This document shows, piece after piece, positions 32,811-44,245 of a stretch of DNA of 64,000 bases. Under the pieces are notes generated by a model. That model did no database searches. It had not been told where the DNA came from and worked only from the letters and a program-made list of their open reading frames with translations. The DNA comes from Sciurus carolinensis (Eukaryota; Chordata; Mammalia; Rodentia; Sciuridae), in the NCBI RefSeq assembly GCF_902686445.1, contig NC_062215.1, positions 27,798,750-27,862,749 on the forward strand. The letters are read 5' to 3'. The position numbers were made by a program, and so were the translations under genes. How positions within the stretch are numbered: position 1 is the stretch's first letter; every line of letters starts with the position of its first letter.

Positions 32811-34000
32811 GACTAGTTCAGATTTAAAATAATTAGAACTAAATCTAGTGTAACTGGTTTTCTGAAACCAGTGTATTAAAAACCATATTATGAAATGACG
32901 TGGCCATGAGATGCTGACTGAAGGATAGACTAGACTAGTTTGGTCTTTTGGTTTAGCTGCTCTATCACCGAGCTAATGGCTACCAAGCAGTAAACTGTTC
33001 CGTGTCGATGAAGAGAGTTTTGCTCTGTGGGTCCCTAAAGAATAAGGAATTGTGATTTTTATTCTAAGACCAATGAGATTTCAGATCATGGAAATCAATC
33101 AATGATCAAATTAATTTTATTAAGTGTCGAAATAGAGAAGTGGCAAGATACGAATTATATTAAAAAAAAAAAAGACTGACTTTGGCTCTAGTACTGAGAA
33201 GACAGAGGGTAGGTAGGACAGGAAGTGGAGGCGTGATCTGATCCTCAGGTAGTTATTGCCTTAGACTGGATGTCAGGTGGTAGATAGGTAGATTCCAGTG
33301 GAGGAAGCGAAAATGGGGAGAAATGTGCATTTGTATGTAAGCATTGTGGACATATAGAATAGAAAGAATGTATTAATGAATTATTTATTTGGATGCAATT
33401 GTGGAAAATGAAAGGAAGGAATCAGAGATTGCTTCTGGTTTTGGGGAATGGCATTCACTGAGACAGAAAATTTGTAATGGAAACAAGTTTGGGATATAAA
33501 TTGGGATTTTCCATTTGGGCAAAATTATTATGCTATTAATTTCAAAATGACATATGAAAAATAACTTGAGCTATTTTAAGCCAAGAGACAATGTTTTTCA
33601 TGGTCTTGCCTAAGTTCAAACATATATAAGGGAGAACCAGAAAATTCACAAGTTAGTTTTCCAGTTACACCCCTCTTGTTAACTCCTGTGTTTTCAGTTA
33701 AATTTCTAAGCATCAGAAAGTGGTGAATTTTGGGGAAAACCTAATGCTTCAATTTATTTCTAAGAGTTATGAAGAAGATGACATTTTATTAAGTCAATTT
33801 TTAAAACACAAACAATTTTATTTTCCCGTTAAAAAAAAGGAATCTAATTTGTGAACTTCTCAATGTAAGGGATATAAATTGCATTTTTTACTGAATTGTG
33901 TTCTCTCCACCTTTACAAAACATTGTTAATTGTAGAGATTTAAATGTATTTCTAGAATGAATGACCATTTGCATATCACGTCTTTTGATTAGACTATAGG
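32811..34000. other. Unassigned sequence
   Basis: No gene or repeat recognised in this stretch. Confidence 0.35.
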
Positions 34001-34094
34001 CTTCCCCCTACCCTCCCCCCTTGGTATTTGGAGATTGAACCTAGGGACTCCAACATGCTAGGAAAGTGCTCTACTACTGAGCTATATGCCTCTT
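34001..34094 (-). mobile_element. ID SINE, old, reverse strand
   Basis: 'TTGGTATTTGGAGATTGAACCTAGGGACTCCAACATGCTAGGAAAGTGCTCTACTACTGAGCTATATGCC' is a diverged reverse-complement ID. Flanks GACTATAGG (33992-34000) and GACAATAGG just right of the element are a near-match target duplication. Confidence 0.8.
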
Positions 34095-34139
34095 GACAAT
34101 AGGAACAAACAACACCTTATGCTTCTTAGAATGTCCCTA

Positions 34140-34330
34140 ATGACTAGGAACATGGCAGAGTTAAAAGAATTGAGATTTGAGATTACAGAAGACATAGATG
34201 TAAATTACAGAACCAGAGCAGATCCTTGATTTAACTTTGAGCAAAATGACTTTGATAGATTTATACTTTTTTATCTGCAAACTGTAATAATAATAATACC
34301 TATTATTACATGGTACCAAGCAAAAGCCCA
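34140..34330 (+). mobile_element. Probable MIR SINE
   Basis: 'GATCCTTGATTTAACTTTGAGCAAAATGACTTTGATAGATTTATACTTTTTTATCTGCAAACTGTAATAATAATAATACCTA' follows the MIR core and the 'CTGTAAAATGGGAATAATAATAGTACC' 3' part. Confidence 0.5.
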
Positions 34331-35044
34331 ACTGTTCTTGGCGTATGTTAAAGTCCTCAGTATATTACTTTCCCCTTTATAAGCATGGTTCTGTGGATAG
34401 ACTCAATAAATATTTGTCAAGTAAATGAATGACATTATCCTTAGAAGATCATTTAACATTGATTCCTAATGGGTTTTGCATCTTGGGTCAAAAGGACACT
34501 CTGTCAACCCTTTCCTATTTGGTATTAATAGCCATATAGTGTCACAGATCACAAAACCATACTTAACGCTTTGTTGCTATTATCAATCAGTACAACTGAA
34601 CACAACCCCACATAATATAATTGAGTCAGATTAATTTTAATAACTAAAATGTGAACATTAGCATTCGTGGAAATGGGAATAAAATTGTCCCCATCACAAG
34701 TTAAATTACTGCTGCTGTTCATAAATTTTAAAACAGCTAACTCTAAATTTCCACCTGCATCTTTTAAAATGATCTTCCTATCTTCCCATTATTCTTTTAA
34801 TAGAGAGAATTTCATCTAAGCTTGTACTTAGAATGAAGCTAGAATGTTTCTGGGGGAAAAACCCTATTTCTCTTTGAACTACTTATAATAATAATACTTA
34901 AATCCTAAGTGAGAAATCAGAGGAGCTCAAAACCCTATCTTCCTCAAATATTGTCTTTGACACTGACTGTGTTTTGCATGACTATTCTCTCCTTGAAATA
35001 CTAATTTACAGGAAACCTTGTTGCTAAATACTATGTCATTACAT
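34331..35044. other. Unassigned sequence
   Basis: No gene or clear repeat. A short MIR/L2-like tail (CTCAATAAATATTTGTCAAGTAAATGAATGA) occurs at about 34403. Confidence 0.35.

Positions 35045-35045
<1 letters not shown>

Positions 35046-35080
<35 letters not shown>
35046..35080. repeat. (CA)n microsatellite
   Basis: Pure CA dinucleotide run of about 34 bp. Confidence 0.98.
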
Positions 35081-35081
<1 letters not shown>

Positions 35082-35118
35082 TAAAATGCCAGTTCCTGGA
35101 CAGAAATTTGAGAAACAC

Positions 35119-35842
35119 TGTCACTGGCTCTTTACGGTGCCAAATCCACAGGTATTTGTCACCGCCAGCAGCAACATTTTGTGCGGGTATAGAGGATAGA
35201 GGAAACAAGGGTTTACTTGCTTTGAGAGGAGAGAGAGAGAGAGGCTTTGCTTATTGGAGAGAAAGAGAGACTTTGTTTAAGAGAGAGAGAGATTACACTT
35301 TCAGAGATCCATGTCTTCTTAGTTTTGCTTTCTGCTTAAAGGTGCGTCCTGCATCCTGTGAACTAAGGGTGCGTCTATCATGAGGTGCTTCCCAATGATG
35401 CGTCCCACGCACTGCGATCTGCCTATCTGCAACCTAAAGATGTGTTCTCAGTTCTCTGCTCTGCAATCGATCTTCCGCCACTGCCCCTACTAGCTGTTTC
35501 TATCTGCTTGCCGCTTCTTCTTCTTCTTTCTGCTAATGGCTTCTCTGCTTCTTCCTGCTAGCTGCTCCTCTAACTGTAGCGCCTTAACTTCTTGCCACTT
35601 TTCTCTGCCTGCCGCTGCTCCTTACTCTTCTACCTACTGTCCGCTTATATTCCCTCCAAGAGGCGGAGGGCGGAGCCATGCCAGTTGAGATCAGGCGAGG
35701 AGCCAGTTGCCCAATCACGAGCAGGGGTAAGCAGGAGCACTTGAGAACACCTGTGCACGTGTACCTCCAATGTGATCAAAACAGCTTCTGACTGGCTGCC
35801 AGGCGCCATCTTTGGCGAGTTCGCATGGCATAGCCCCCAACA
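35119..35842 (-). mobile_element. Solo LTR, IAP/ERVK-like, reverse strand
   Basis: On the minus strand it starts TGTTGGGGGC (at 35842) and ends CCAGTGACA (at 35119). The 6-bp duplication AAACAC flanks it (35113-35118 and 35842-35847, sharing one terminal base). The minus strand has AAAGATGGCGCC (35802-35813), a CCAAT-type box (35711-35715), AATATAAG (35644-35651) and a long purine-rich R-like region (about 35500-35640). A GAGAGA patch lies near the U5 end (35226-35292). Higher GC and CpG than its flanks. It shares its YY1-like block, including the following CTGGCAG, with the LTR at 23882. Confidence 0.85.
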
Positions 35843-35847
35843 AACAC

Positions 35848-36865
35848 TTGTTAATAAACAAATAGATTGTGTGAAGTTTTCCTAGTTTCCATAGAAGTAC
35901 CTCTCCTTAAGTTTCCAATCCATCAAAAACATTGAACTCTTCTAATGTCATTCATATCTGTAGAGATGTGCAGAGTCTTCCTTACCACCAAGTTGAGGAA
36001 ACCAAAAAAAGATTTAAATGTGTAACTGGACATGTATGCAAGGGAAGGAAGATGTTGCATGTTCTAAATATGTCAAGTATTTTCCAATGTATCTACAAAA
36101 GCAATACTACTTGTAATCTCAGATAGGTTATTTTTGTGTTACTTTCTATAGAATACAAAAAAAAAAAAAAGTGTCCCAGAATATTTAGCCAAGGAAAGAG
36201 TGAAAATCACAATGCAACCAAACAGAATGTAAGAAGGCAGGGAGTTTTAATCTTCAAACTGTTAAAATATATTCTAAAACTGCAGCATTAATACATCATG
36301 AAAGTTGTACCAAAAATACAGTCACTGAAGAGAATAAAAAGTTTAGTAACAGCCTGAAGCATATTTTGGAGATGTAGAAATAAAAAATAGAGAAGTGTCA
36401 GATTAGTAGGGTAACGAGCATTGGGATAAACAGCTAATTATTTGAATAAGTTAACACTAGAGTTTTGCTTTAACTTTCCACCAAAATAAGTTTCTGACAA
36501 AGTGGAAATACAAATACTGGAAGAAAGTAGTAGCTAGTGTTTTTCAGTTGTGCAGATAAAGAGGACTCTTCCAGGAATGACAAAGGCAGGAAATATAATG
36601 GGGTAGAGTGTATATTTAATGACTTAAATTTTATAAAACTTTGGTAGTCTTTGTAGGGTTTCTTATGCAGCTTCTGTTCTGTACACCTGATTCTCTTTTC
36701 TATAATAAGCCCACTTTATTGAGTTTTTATATTCTATTCCTGGGTTCCAGAGGTAAATACTAACTAGCTTCATCCACAAAAATTAAAATACTTGGCCATT
36801 TCTAATCATTAAAGGTTGAAAAGACTGATAATATTGTTATCAAGTTTCTAGGGAAATTGGCATCT
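35848..36865. other. Unassigned sequence
   Basis: An A14 run at about 36157-36170. No gene or repeat recognised. Confidence 0.35.
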
Positions 36866-37069
36866 CATTCATTTCAATTGGACATGGATATTAATACCTT
36901 GAAGAAAGCAAAATGTGACTGTATCACCAAATATAAAATGACATGCCTTTAATCCCCAAATTCCTCCTCTAGAAATTTGTCTTAAGGTTGGGCAAACACT
37001 TGTAGGTATAAAAATACTTATCACAGGATTGCTTGTTATTCTAAAAATCAGATTCCATAATTTGAAACC

Positions 37070-37350
37070 ACAAATATTCCAAAATTGAAACTTTCTGAGC
37101 ATCAACTTCATGCCACAAGTGGAAAATTCCACACCTAACCCATCTGACAGGTTGAAGTCAAAATGCAGGTGCACTAAAAATATTGTATAAAATTACCTTC
37201 AGGCTGTTTATGAGGTGTATATGAAACATGAATGAATTATGTATTTAGACTTGGGTCCCATCCCCAAGATGTCTCATTATGTATTTGCAAATAAACCCAA
37301 ATCTGAACAAAACTGAGAAATACTTCTGTTAAGCATTTTAATAAGGGATT
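37070..37350 (+). mobile_element. Tigger-like (TcMar) DNA transposon fragment
   Basis: 'CAGGTGCACTAAAAATATTGTATAAAATTACCTTCAGGCTGTTTATGAGGTGTATATGAAACATGAATGAAT', 'GACTTGGGTCCCATCCCCAAGATGTCTCATTATGTATTTGCAAATA' and the end 'AAGCATTTTAATAAGGGATTCAACATGTAG'. The same blocks recur at 54340-54672. I recognise a mammalian Tigger-derived MITE but do not assert its subfamily. Confidence 0.7.
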
Positions 37351-39644
37351 CAACATGTAGTGATATCCTAAAAAAATATGGATTTAAAAGCTATTTTTTT
37401 ATTTATTAGTTTAACAGATACTATCATACCAGAGTAATTCCAACAGCTAACAAGGATAACATTTATATGGCACTTATCAAGTTCAAGTCAATTCTAGCTA
37501 TCAAAATGATGATGCTGCTTTGTACTGACATAGAGATAAATGTCATGTTATGCAAAAAGAGAAAACTTAGAAACTACATACTATGAAACCATTTTACTAA
37601 ATAGGAAAGTAATCTAAAGTACAGATTCATAAAATGAGTTCTGCACCAACTGAAGGTAGGGCAGGGTGACCACGTGTCATGAATTTTCTGGGTTGCTCTA
37701 TTCCCCTCAAGAGACTATTAACACCCTTTACAAACTGAAAAGATCTTTTCTGGACAATGCATAATTACAGATGTTTTAATTACATATGCTTATTTTCACT
37801 TCCTTAATTTATATTTAAGTCTTGAAATGAGCATTTATTTTATAACGTGGGAGTGGGAGAAACAATAATAAAACCCATTTCTGGGAAGTTTCCTACAAAG
37901 GAAACTGCTTTTCAGTGAGAGGAGGAATAGAGTCAGTTTATCTCAACAGAAAGTAAGATGACAGAATTGCTGAAAGTTAAAGAGGATTTGCAGAGAGCTG
38001 TTAAATATTCATTAAATAATGAATACGGCAACCAGAGAGAGCAACTTGGAGGAATACAGGACACTGCGATGAGGGATTTGTTCTAGGTTAGAGGAGAACA
38101 TCAGGAGAATCTCATTGTGTTGGTGGCCACACATGCTGTTCTTTAAATCCCTGTGTCATGACAGGGAGATTTATTGAGAATCAGAGCAAAACTTGCTTAC
38201 TGGAAATGGTGGCAGACCTGAGGTTCCCAGGTGGGTGGGTGTAAAGCTGAAGATCTGGGTTCAGTCAGCCAGCCTGTCCATGCAGGGGAGGGGCTGGGCA
38301 CAGGGAGGGATTGTCCTCACTGGTTCTAAAAGAAGTCTGAATCAGCATAACTCAGAGCATTTTTGACCTTAAGAGAAGACTCATACTGAAGTTAAATGCA
38401 GTCCTTAGAAATACCAAAGTTATATTTAGCAGATACTGGTATTGTTGAATTTTAAATAATAAAGTGCACCAGCAGATGCTCAGATAGGACTCCCAAATGT
38501 CAACTGGTATTACTCTACAGTGTCTAAGTAAGACTAACGAAATTCCCCACCAATTCCATGATCGGTGCAAAGGCCAAGGATCTACCCATAGAGTCTGCAA
38601 ATGCCCAGAGGAATCTCTTTCTCAAGTTCACCTTGATTTCCTGCCTTAGTTCACTAACCCATGCATGAGTCTTCCCTCCCCTCACACAGGTCCGTATATG
38701 GAATTCAGAATTCCTTTCCTTCACAACACACATCCACCACACACACTACTCACTGAGGCATGTGTGACTAGGAGACATTAACAACCACAGAAATATTCTA
38801 TTAGACCCTTAGCATTTTCCAGTGCTGAGACCATTTCTACAAATCCTGATCCTGCCTCTTGTCATTGATTTAACCTCTTTCTCTCTTTCCTTCTCTTTCT
38901 TTCTTCTTTCATGTTCTCTCTCGTTCTCACCTTTTCTCCTCTGCCTTTTTCTTCTCAGACATAAAGACAAATACTTGCTGTACTTTCATATACAGTAAGC
39001 TAGCTCTTTCTAGTTCCTTCCCACCGACTTAGTTTGGGCTCCTTTTGTGAATCTATGCTTTAAAATTAGTCTAATCTAATTAAATTCTTAGACAATGTGT
39101 CTTATTTCTCCATTCCCTATCTGGGTGAGGTGGAGATTTTATTTTACAGTTTTAATTGTATTTCTCAATTTTCCTACCAATTCACAGATCTTTTACATTT
39201 CTTATGGTGGGCAGTTAAATAATTCATACTCTATTTTATTAAATAGCCCATTATAATGAAGAGTTATTGAAGAGAGAAGAACATTCTCACTTTATCTCTA
39301 GTCATTATTCAAGTTTGGAGTAAGTCTAAGTATTTTGATTATATTTTAAAATTCAAAGCAATTTTGTTCACCTAGTGGTTTGGAGCTACATTTAGGGAAT
39401 GGAGAAAGTTTGGGTCATTAGCTAACATGCTGAATTCCAGAAAATTGAATAAGTCCCTTACATTATCATGTTTTTCTTTTTATGCTCATCTTGGTTGGAC
39501 TTATGAAAAGGTTAAGATAACAATCAAATATCAATACATAGTCCCAAGAGAAGTTAAATTGGAAATGTAGAATCAGTGCTATAGAATGATTTTCAATATC
39601 ATGTTAAAGTTGGTTTTGGCTTATTTTGGAGATATTTCCCACAT
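37351..39644. other. Unassigned sequence
   Basis: No gene or clear repeat. Pyrimidine-rich CTTT patches at about 38878-38960. Confidence 0.35.
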
Positions 39645-39950
39645 TTACTTGTTAGAACAATATATACCCAGGTTTGCAGACAGTGAGTGCATATAAATCT
39701 GTATTCTCATAACAATCAGACCAAAGTAAGCGACAGTGAACAATTGTACCACATAGTAAAATGATAAGCTCTTTGATCCTCTATCTTCTCTGTCATAGAA
39801 TTCTTGTATGGAAGTCATCTCCATCATTATTTGTTCCAGACTTCGCACATCCGTTAGTCTTGGCAGCACGTCAAGTACTTCTTTGACGGTGTTTCTCACC
39901 CTGTTGACAGTGATCTTTTCACCTCCTCCAGTGGTTCTTCATATGAACAT
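39645..39950 (-). other. Open frame of 84 codons, not recognised
   Basis: The reverse strand is open from 39899 to 39645. The peptide has a charged N-terminal half (LPRLTDVRSLEQIMMEMTS), an FYDREDRG motif and a hydrophobic stretch (FTVAYFGLIVM) before IQIYMHSL. The layout is faintly like the C-terminus of a p24/TMED protein, but I cannot support an assignment. It may be a pseudogene remnant or chance. Confidence 0.15.
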
Positions 39951-40410
39951 TTCCTTATGACACTAACTCACATTTTTCTAGACAAGAATAAATCAGTAAC
40001 AAAATCTATAAACCTGCAAAAAAAAAAAAACAACCAAAAAAAAACACACACAAACAAAAAACCCCAAGATTTCAGTGAGTATACAACCTCAAACCATGGG
40101 ATCAATGCAGAGGAACCGGAAGGGAACACTGTGTCCTTACTTAGCATGATGCTAACCTCTTATTTAAGGAGTGTTCTGCAACATTGGAACCTTTCCACAA
40201 TACATGACCTCCTCTGATATCAGGATGCATGTATTTTAAGATATTTATTTTACTCTTGTTTTTTTTTTTCCCAAAATAAATAAATGATTTTCAAGTACAA
40301 GTTCTTCACAAATTGGAAGGTAGGTGCAGTTCATTTCGTTCTTTCCACTGATCTCAGAGGTGGGGGCTATTAATTTAACAATAAATTCTTTCCTTTTTCT
40401 TTCTCAACAG
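39951..40410. other. Unassigned, with an A-rich simple repeat
   Basis: A-rich/ACACAC stretch at 40018-40062. A pyrimidine tract leads into the exon-like segment at 40411. Confidence 0.4.
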
Positions 40411-40501
40411 GTTGATTTCTCAGACTTTGATAATTGTCCACTCTTGTGTACCCCACAACTTTGTCACAAATGGAGAACCCAAATGGTGTCCGGTTAGACA
40501 G
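40411..40501 (+). other. Exon-like 91-bp segment (hypothetical)
   Basis: A long pyrimidine tract ends in TTTCTCAACAG at 40410, with a branch-site-like TTTAACA about 33 bases upstream. The segment ends ACAG|GTGACA at 40501/40502. One frame is open throughout (contains HNFVTNGEPKWCPVRQ); another is open until near the end. I recognise no protein. Both splice signals are good by eye, but isolated pairs like this also occur by chance. Confidence 0.2.
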
Positions 40502-40957
40502 GTGACAGCAGAGGCATGAGCTTGAGCTGGTGTTGTGCATGTGTATCCACTTAACTCCCTGCTAGTGCACCTTGCAAGCTTCCTGTTTTGCTAGCTCACT
40601 CACAACTGTAGACCATCAGTTTCCACCTGATTTCAGCATGTGGTGCAGTTTTCCTTCTTTTATCTGTCAGTCAGTTGGTGGGCTCACCCACTTATGCAAT
40701 GATAAGAGTATTATGCATCGTGTCATCGTATGTTCTGAGTTCACTTGGGGGTGGGTAGGGTTTCATACAAGCAGATTCTGAGATGCAGATTAGCAAACAG
40801 GATGTTTATGACAGAGTGCTCTGCAGACTTAACAGCAGGGAGGGGAAGGGAGTAGCTCCATCAGGTGGAGGCAGCTGTGATGTTGTCCTCATGAAGGGCC
40901 CAGCCAGCCTCACGAGCTCTGGAGACTAGGGTGGCTCTTCCAAGTTGTCCTAGTTGA
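40502..40957. other. Unassigned sequence
   Basis: No gene or repeat recognised. Confidence 0.35.
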
Positions 40958-40968
40958 AGCAAGAAGGC

Positions 40969-41047
40969 TGGAACTTTTGTTTTTGTTGTTGTTGCAGTGC
41001 TGGGGATTGAACCCAGGGCCTTGCACTTCCAACTGAGCTATATCCCC
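40969..41047 (-). mobile_element. ID SINE with internal deletion, reverse strand
   Basis: 'GTGCTGGGGATTGAACCCAGGGCCTTGCACTTCCAACTGAGCTATATCCCCAGC' lacks about 20 bases between the two Pol III boxes. The perfect 11-bp duplication AGCAAGAAGGC flanks it (40958-40968 and 41048-41058). Confidence 0.92.
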
Positions 41048-41058
41048 AGCAAGAAGGC

Positions 41059-41500
41059 CAGCATTTTTTATGCTGATAGATCAGTCACTGGATATGGGCT
41101 TTACCTGGGAGGAGGCCACCTTGGATCAGGCAGTTTCTTTAGCTGTGGTAATCTCCTAAGATGGATGGCACCTGAAGGTCATCTTCTGGCAGTACTCTGA
41201 ACAACTGAGAGAAAGATGTCCTTATTCCTGAAGATGCAGGTTGCACATGACAACATCTACCACACACTTTAAAGGTCTCTCAGTTCACCAGGTTTCTCTA
41301 GACCAATGACTTCCTAACATTTTTTTTTTTAAAGAAATAGTACTTTCTGTTCTGAACAATATCTTGCACAAAATCTATAAATACTTATGAAATATAAAGA
41401 AGATAAAACCATCTACTTTCCCAGACTGCCCATGAAATGACTCCTAAGATATTTCTACAGAAACTCAGATATCCAGGGCTTCTGGGTATTATGTTTGAAA
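41059..41500. other. Unassigned sequence
   Basis: No gene or repeat recognised. Confidence 0.35.
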
Positions 41501-41504
41501 TCTA

Positions 41505-41660
41505 CTAAATGAATAGCTGTAAAACTTGGCTGATCATCAGAATCATCTGAAAAACAAAACAGAAAGTAAAAATCACACACATAGATTCTCGAGCATCATA
41601 CCAAGAGAATCCAATTCAATAGGTTTGGGGTTGAGCATCAGGGTATAAATATATAGATAT
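41505..41660 (+). mobile_element. MER20-like hAT-Charlie fragment
   Basis: 'CTTGGCTGATCATCAGAATCATCTGAAAAAC', 'AGATTCTCGAGCATCATACCAAGAGAATCCAATTCAATAGGTTTGGGGTTGAGCATCAGGGT' match the MER20/Charlie interior. Confidence 0.55.
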
Positions 41661-41926
41661 ATAGACATCTACACACAAAGACACACATGCACATGTGTGT
41701 TCTTCCTGTGTGTTTCTTTCACATTTATGATATTTGGGTCATAATAGGCTTTTGATGTTGATTTTTAAATTAAAATAAAAAATGTACAGATACCAATCAC
41801 TATTATCTGAAAATGTATAAAAACAAGAAAAAGATCAAGGTGTACAGACTGGGAGGTGGTCAGAGTACGAAGTCCTCCTTGGCCAAACTTCCCTTCTGGT
41901 CTTCATTTTCCTCTTTTCCTCTTAGT

Positions 41927-42345
41927 TGTTTTAGTCAGCTTTTTCACTGCTGTGACTAAAAAGACCTGACATAAATAGTTTTAGAGGAGGAAATGTTTAT
42001 TCGAGGGCTCACGGTTTCAGATGTCTCAGTCCACACGTAGCTAGCTCCATTCCCTCAGGGATCCAGGTAAGGCAGAACAACATGGAGGAAGAGTGTGGTG
42101 GAGGGAAACAGCTCACATGATGATCAGACAGCAGAGAGAGAATGTCTGCACTCAAGATGCAAAATATGTACCCCAAAATCATGCCCCCTCCTCCAGTCAC
42201 ATCCTATTTGCCTTCAATGACTACTCTATTAATCCCATCAGGGGATTAATTCACCAAGTGGGTTAAAACTCTCATAACCTCATCATTTCTCCTCTAAATT
42301 TCTTTCATTGTCTCACATGAGCTTTTGAGGGACACCTCACATTAT
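41927..42345 (+). mobile_element. hAT-like non-autonomous DNA transposon, same family as 862-1276
   Basis: Starts 'TTTTAGTCAGCTTTTTCACTGCTGTGACTAAAAAGACCTGAC', runs through 'GGGCTCACGGTTTCAGATGTCTCAGTCCA' and ends 'CATGAGCTTTTGAGGGACACCTCACATT'. It is better preserved than the copy at 862. Its start is the inverted complement of the terminus at about 4050-4092. Confidence 0.6.
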
Positions 42346-42539
42346 TTCTTGGGAACAACTTGGTGACTGTCTTTCTTGGTGCTGTCCTAATTGGCTCCTA
42401 TGGTTTGACATTGGGGGAAGGCAGTTCTGTGATGTTTCAACCTACTGTCTTCACAATGACTTCAGTGGTGTGTACATCTTCATATGTATTTGACAATCAA
42501 AGGACAGTTTTCGAGTGCTCCTGGTAGTCTTCTAATGAG

Positions 42540-42855
42540 CAATTTTGATTGTTTATTCAGTAAATACTGGTTGCCTGCTGTGTGCCGGGCAACATTTTAG
42601 GTGTCTGGGTTCCACCACTGAACAAAACAGAGCCTTCCGGCAGTCAGCGGTAGAGATAATAAAGAAGTGAATTTTGTTGGATGTGAGAAGGTGATCAGTG
42701 GAATAAAGAAAGAGGAGAGGAGAGTAGGAGGGATCAGGAATGACATGGAAAGAGAAAAGCAAGGGACAATTTTAAACAGAGGGGTTTGGATCAGTCTTAC
42801 CAAGAAGGTGACATTTGAACAGATCTCAAAGATCAGAGAGACAGCCTTGTGGTAT
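42540..42855 (-). mobile_element. L2 LINE, reverse strand
   Basis: 'ATTCAGTAAATACTGGTTGCCTGCTGTGTGCCGGGCAACATTTTAGG', 'CCACCACTGAACAAAACAGAGCC', and 'AAGAAGGTGACATTTGAACAGATCTCAAAG' are diagnostic reverse-complement L2 phrases. Confidence 0.85.
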
Positions 42856-42887
42856 CTTGGGAAGCTGTTTCAGCGAGAGCTGTGTTC

Positions 42888-43092
42888 TCAGTGGTGACAT
42901 TTTGGGATGGATGATTCTTCACCGAGGTGCTTGCTTGGGAAGCTGTCCTGTGCTTTGCAGAATGTTCATCAGTAGCCCTGGTCTCTAGCCTCAGGACACC
43001 AGTTAATATCTTCCCCTCCCCATTTTTACAACCAAAAAGGACTTCAAAAACTGCCAGGTGACTAAAACCATCCCAATTGAGAGCTACCAATA
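42888..43092 (-). mobile_element. MER5A-like hAT-Charlie element, reverse strand
   Basis: Read on the minus strand: 'CTCTCAATTGGGATGGTTTTAGTCACCTGGCAG', 'TTTTTGGTTGTAAAAATGGGG', 'CTAGAGACCAGGGCTACTGATGAACATTCTGCAAAGCACAGGACAGC', 'CATCCCAAAATGTCACCACTGA'. This is the MER5A order from end to end. Confidence 0.85.
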
Positions 43093-43229
43093 TAAACGTC
43101 ATAAATATTTTTTCTTTAGTTTTCTATTTGAATCCTGCCTCAGCATTACTGATTACACAGTCAAGCGTCTTGCAGACCCATAACATGCTGTCCTTGTGAA
43201 ACATAAAGTCCTCATGTTTGTGAGACTCA

Positions 43230-44245
43230 CAATGCTACTCTATTATGTTCAAAAACTTCATTTATCTATCTCTGAATGAATACTCTCCTAATTACTATAA
43301 CTTGGTAAGTCTTGTTATCTGGTACGGAATCTTCCTTATTCTTCTTTGAAATTAAATGTTCTTGGTTATTCCTTTTTCCATATGCATTTCAGACCAGCTT
43401 GTCACAGTCTATAAAAAACTGTGATGGGATTGTGATAGGAATTCATTAAATTTTTAGATTAATTTGGAGGGAATTTACACCTTTATGAAATTGATTCTTC
43501 CCATCCATGACCAAAAGTATCTCTCTCCATTTATTTAGGGTTTTTTTTTTATGTTCTTCAATAAAGATATTCATTTTTTCCATATGTGTCTGGACTCTTT
43601 TTTGATAGATTTATATCTGGCTACATGGTAGTTTTTGTTGTTAATATGAAGAGTGTCTTTAAAGACAATTACTATGTTTTCTTAGAGACTGTTTCTAGTG
43701 CCTAAGGATATAATTAATTTATATATAGTCAGTGAAACAATATGTGTATAATATGACATTTTACTATAGATTATATTTAATAGTCAGTGAGGACAATCAT
43801 ATAATCTGTGGATTATGAAAACATTTTTTTCCTTTCTAGTTCTTTCTTCATGCTTTTGTGGTACTGGTGAACCCAGGGCCTCTCACGTGCTAAGTGAGTT
43901 CTGTACTGAGCTACATGCCCAGCTTTTCTTTCTTTACTGTCTTTTGACTTTGGTTAGAAGTAGTAGTGATTTTACATTCTGTTTCAGATCCTAAAACAAT
44001 TGATTATAATATTTCACATTAAGTCTAATAATTGCCATACTCTTGGTAGGTAGCATTTTTCAGGTTAAAGAAAATCCCTTCCATATTAGTTCTTTATGAA
44101 TTTTCTTTCCTGGTATTAAATTTCACCTAATATTCTTGAGATTTATTGAGATGATCATGATTTTTTCTCCTTTAATCAATGAATGGGATAAATGACATTA
44201 ACAATTTTTTTTTTTTCCTGAAGTTGACCATTCTGACATTCCTGG
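43230..44245 (-). mobile_element. Old L1 ORF2 fragment, reverse strand
   Basis: Reverse-complement ORF2 phrases: 'GTGATAGGAATTCATTAAATTTTTAGATTAATTTGGAGGGAATTTACACCTTTATGAAATTGATTCTTCCCATCCATGA', 'CATTTATTTAGGG', and after the ID copy 'TGGTATTAAATTTCACCTAATATTCTTGAGATTTATTGAGATGATCATG' and 'CTGACATTCCTGGGGTAGACC'. Frames are degraded. Confidence 0.8.
43852..43926 (-). mobile_element. ID SINE, old, reverse strand, inside L1
   Basis: 'TGTGGTACTGGTGAACCCAGGGCCTCTCACGTGCTAAGTGAGTTCTGTACTGAGCTACATGCCCAGC' is a diverged reverse-complement ID, flanked by TTCTTTCTT-type sequence on both sides. Confidence 0.8.

Noticed and set aside
34927..35383. Opposed frames spanning the CA repeat and LTR edge
   Set aside because: The peptides are poly-His-Thr or poly-Val-Cys from the CA/GT microsatellite and GA-rich LTR DNA.
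23882..35842. A complete provirus bounded by the two IAP-like LTRs
   Set aside because: The LTRs are in opposite orientation, differ in length, have different target duplications, and no gag/pol/env-like sequence lies between them.
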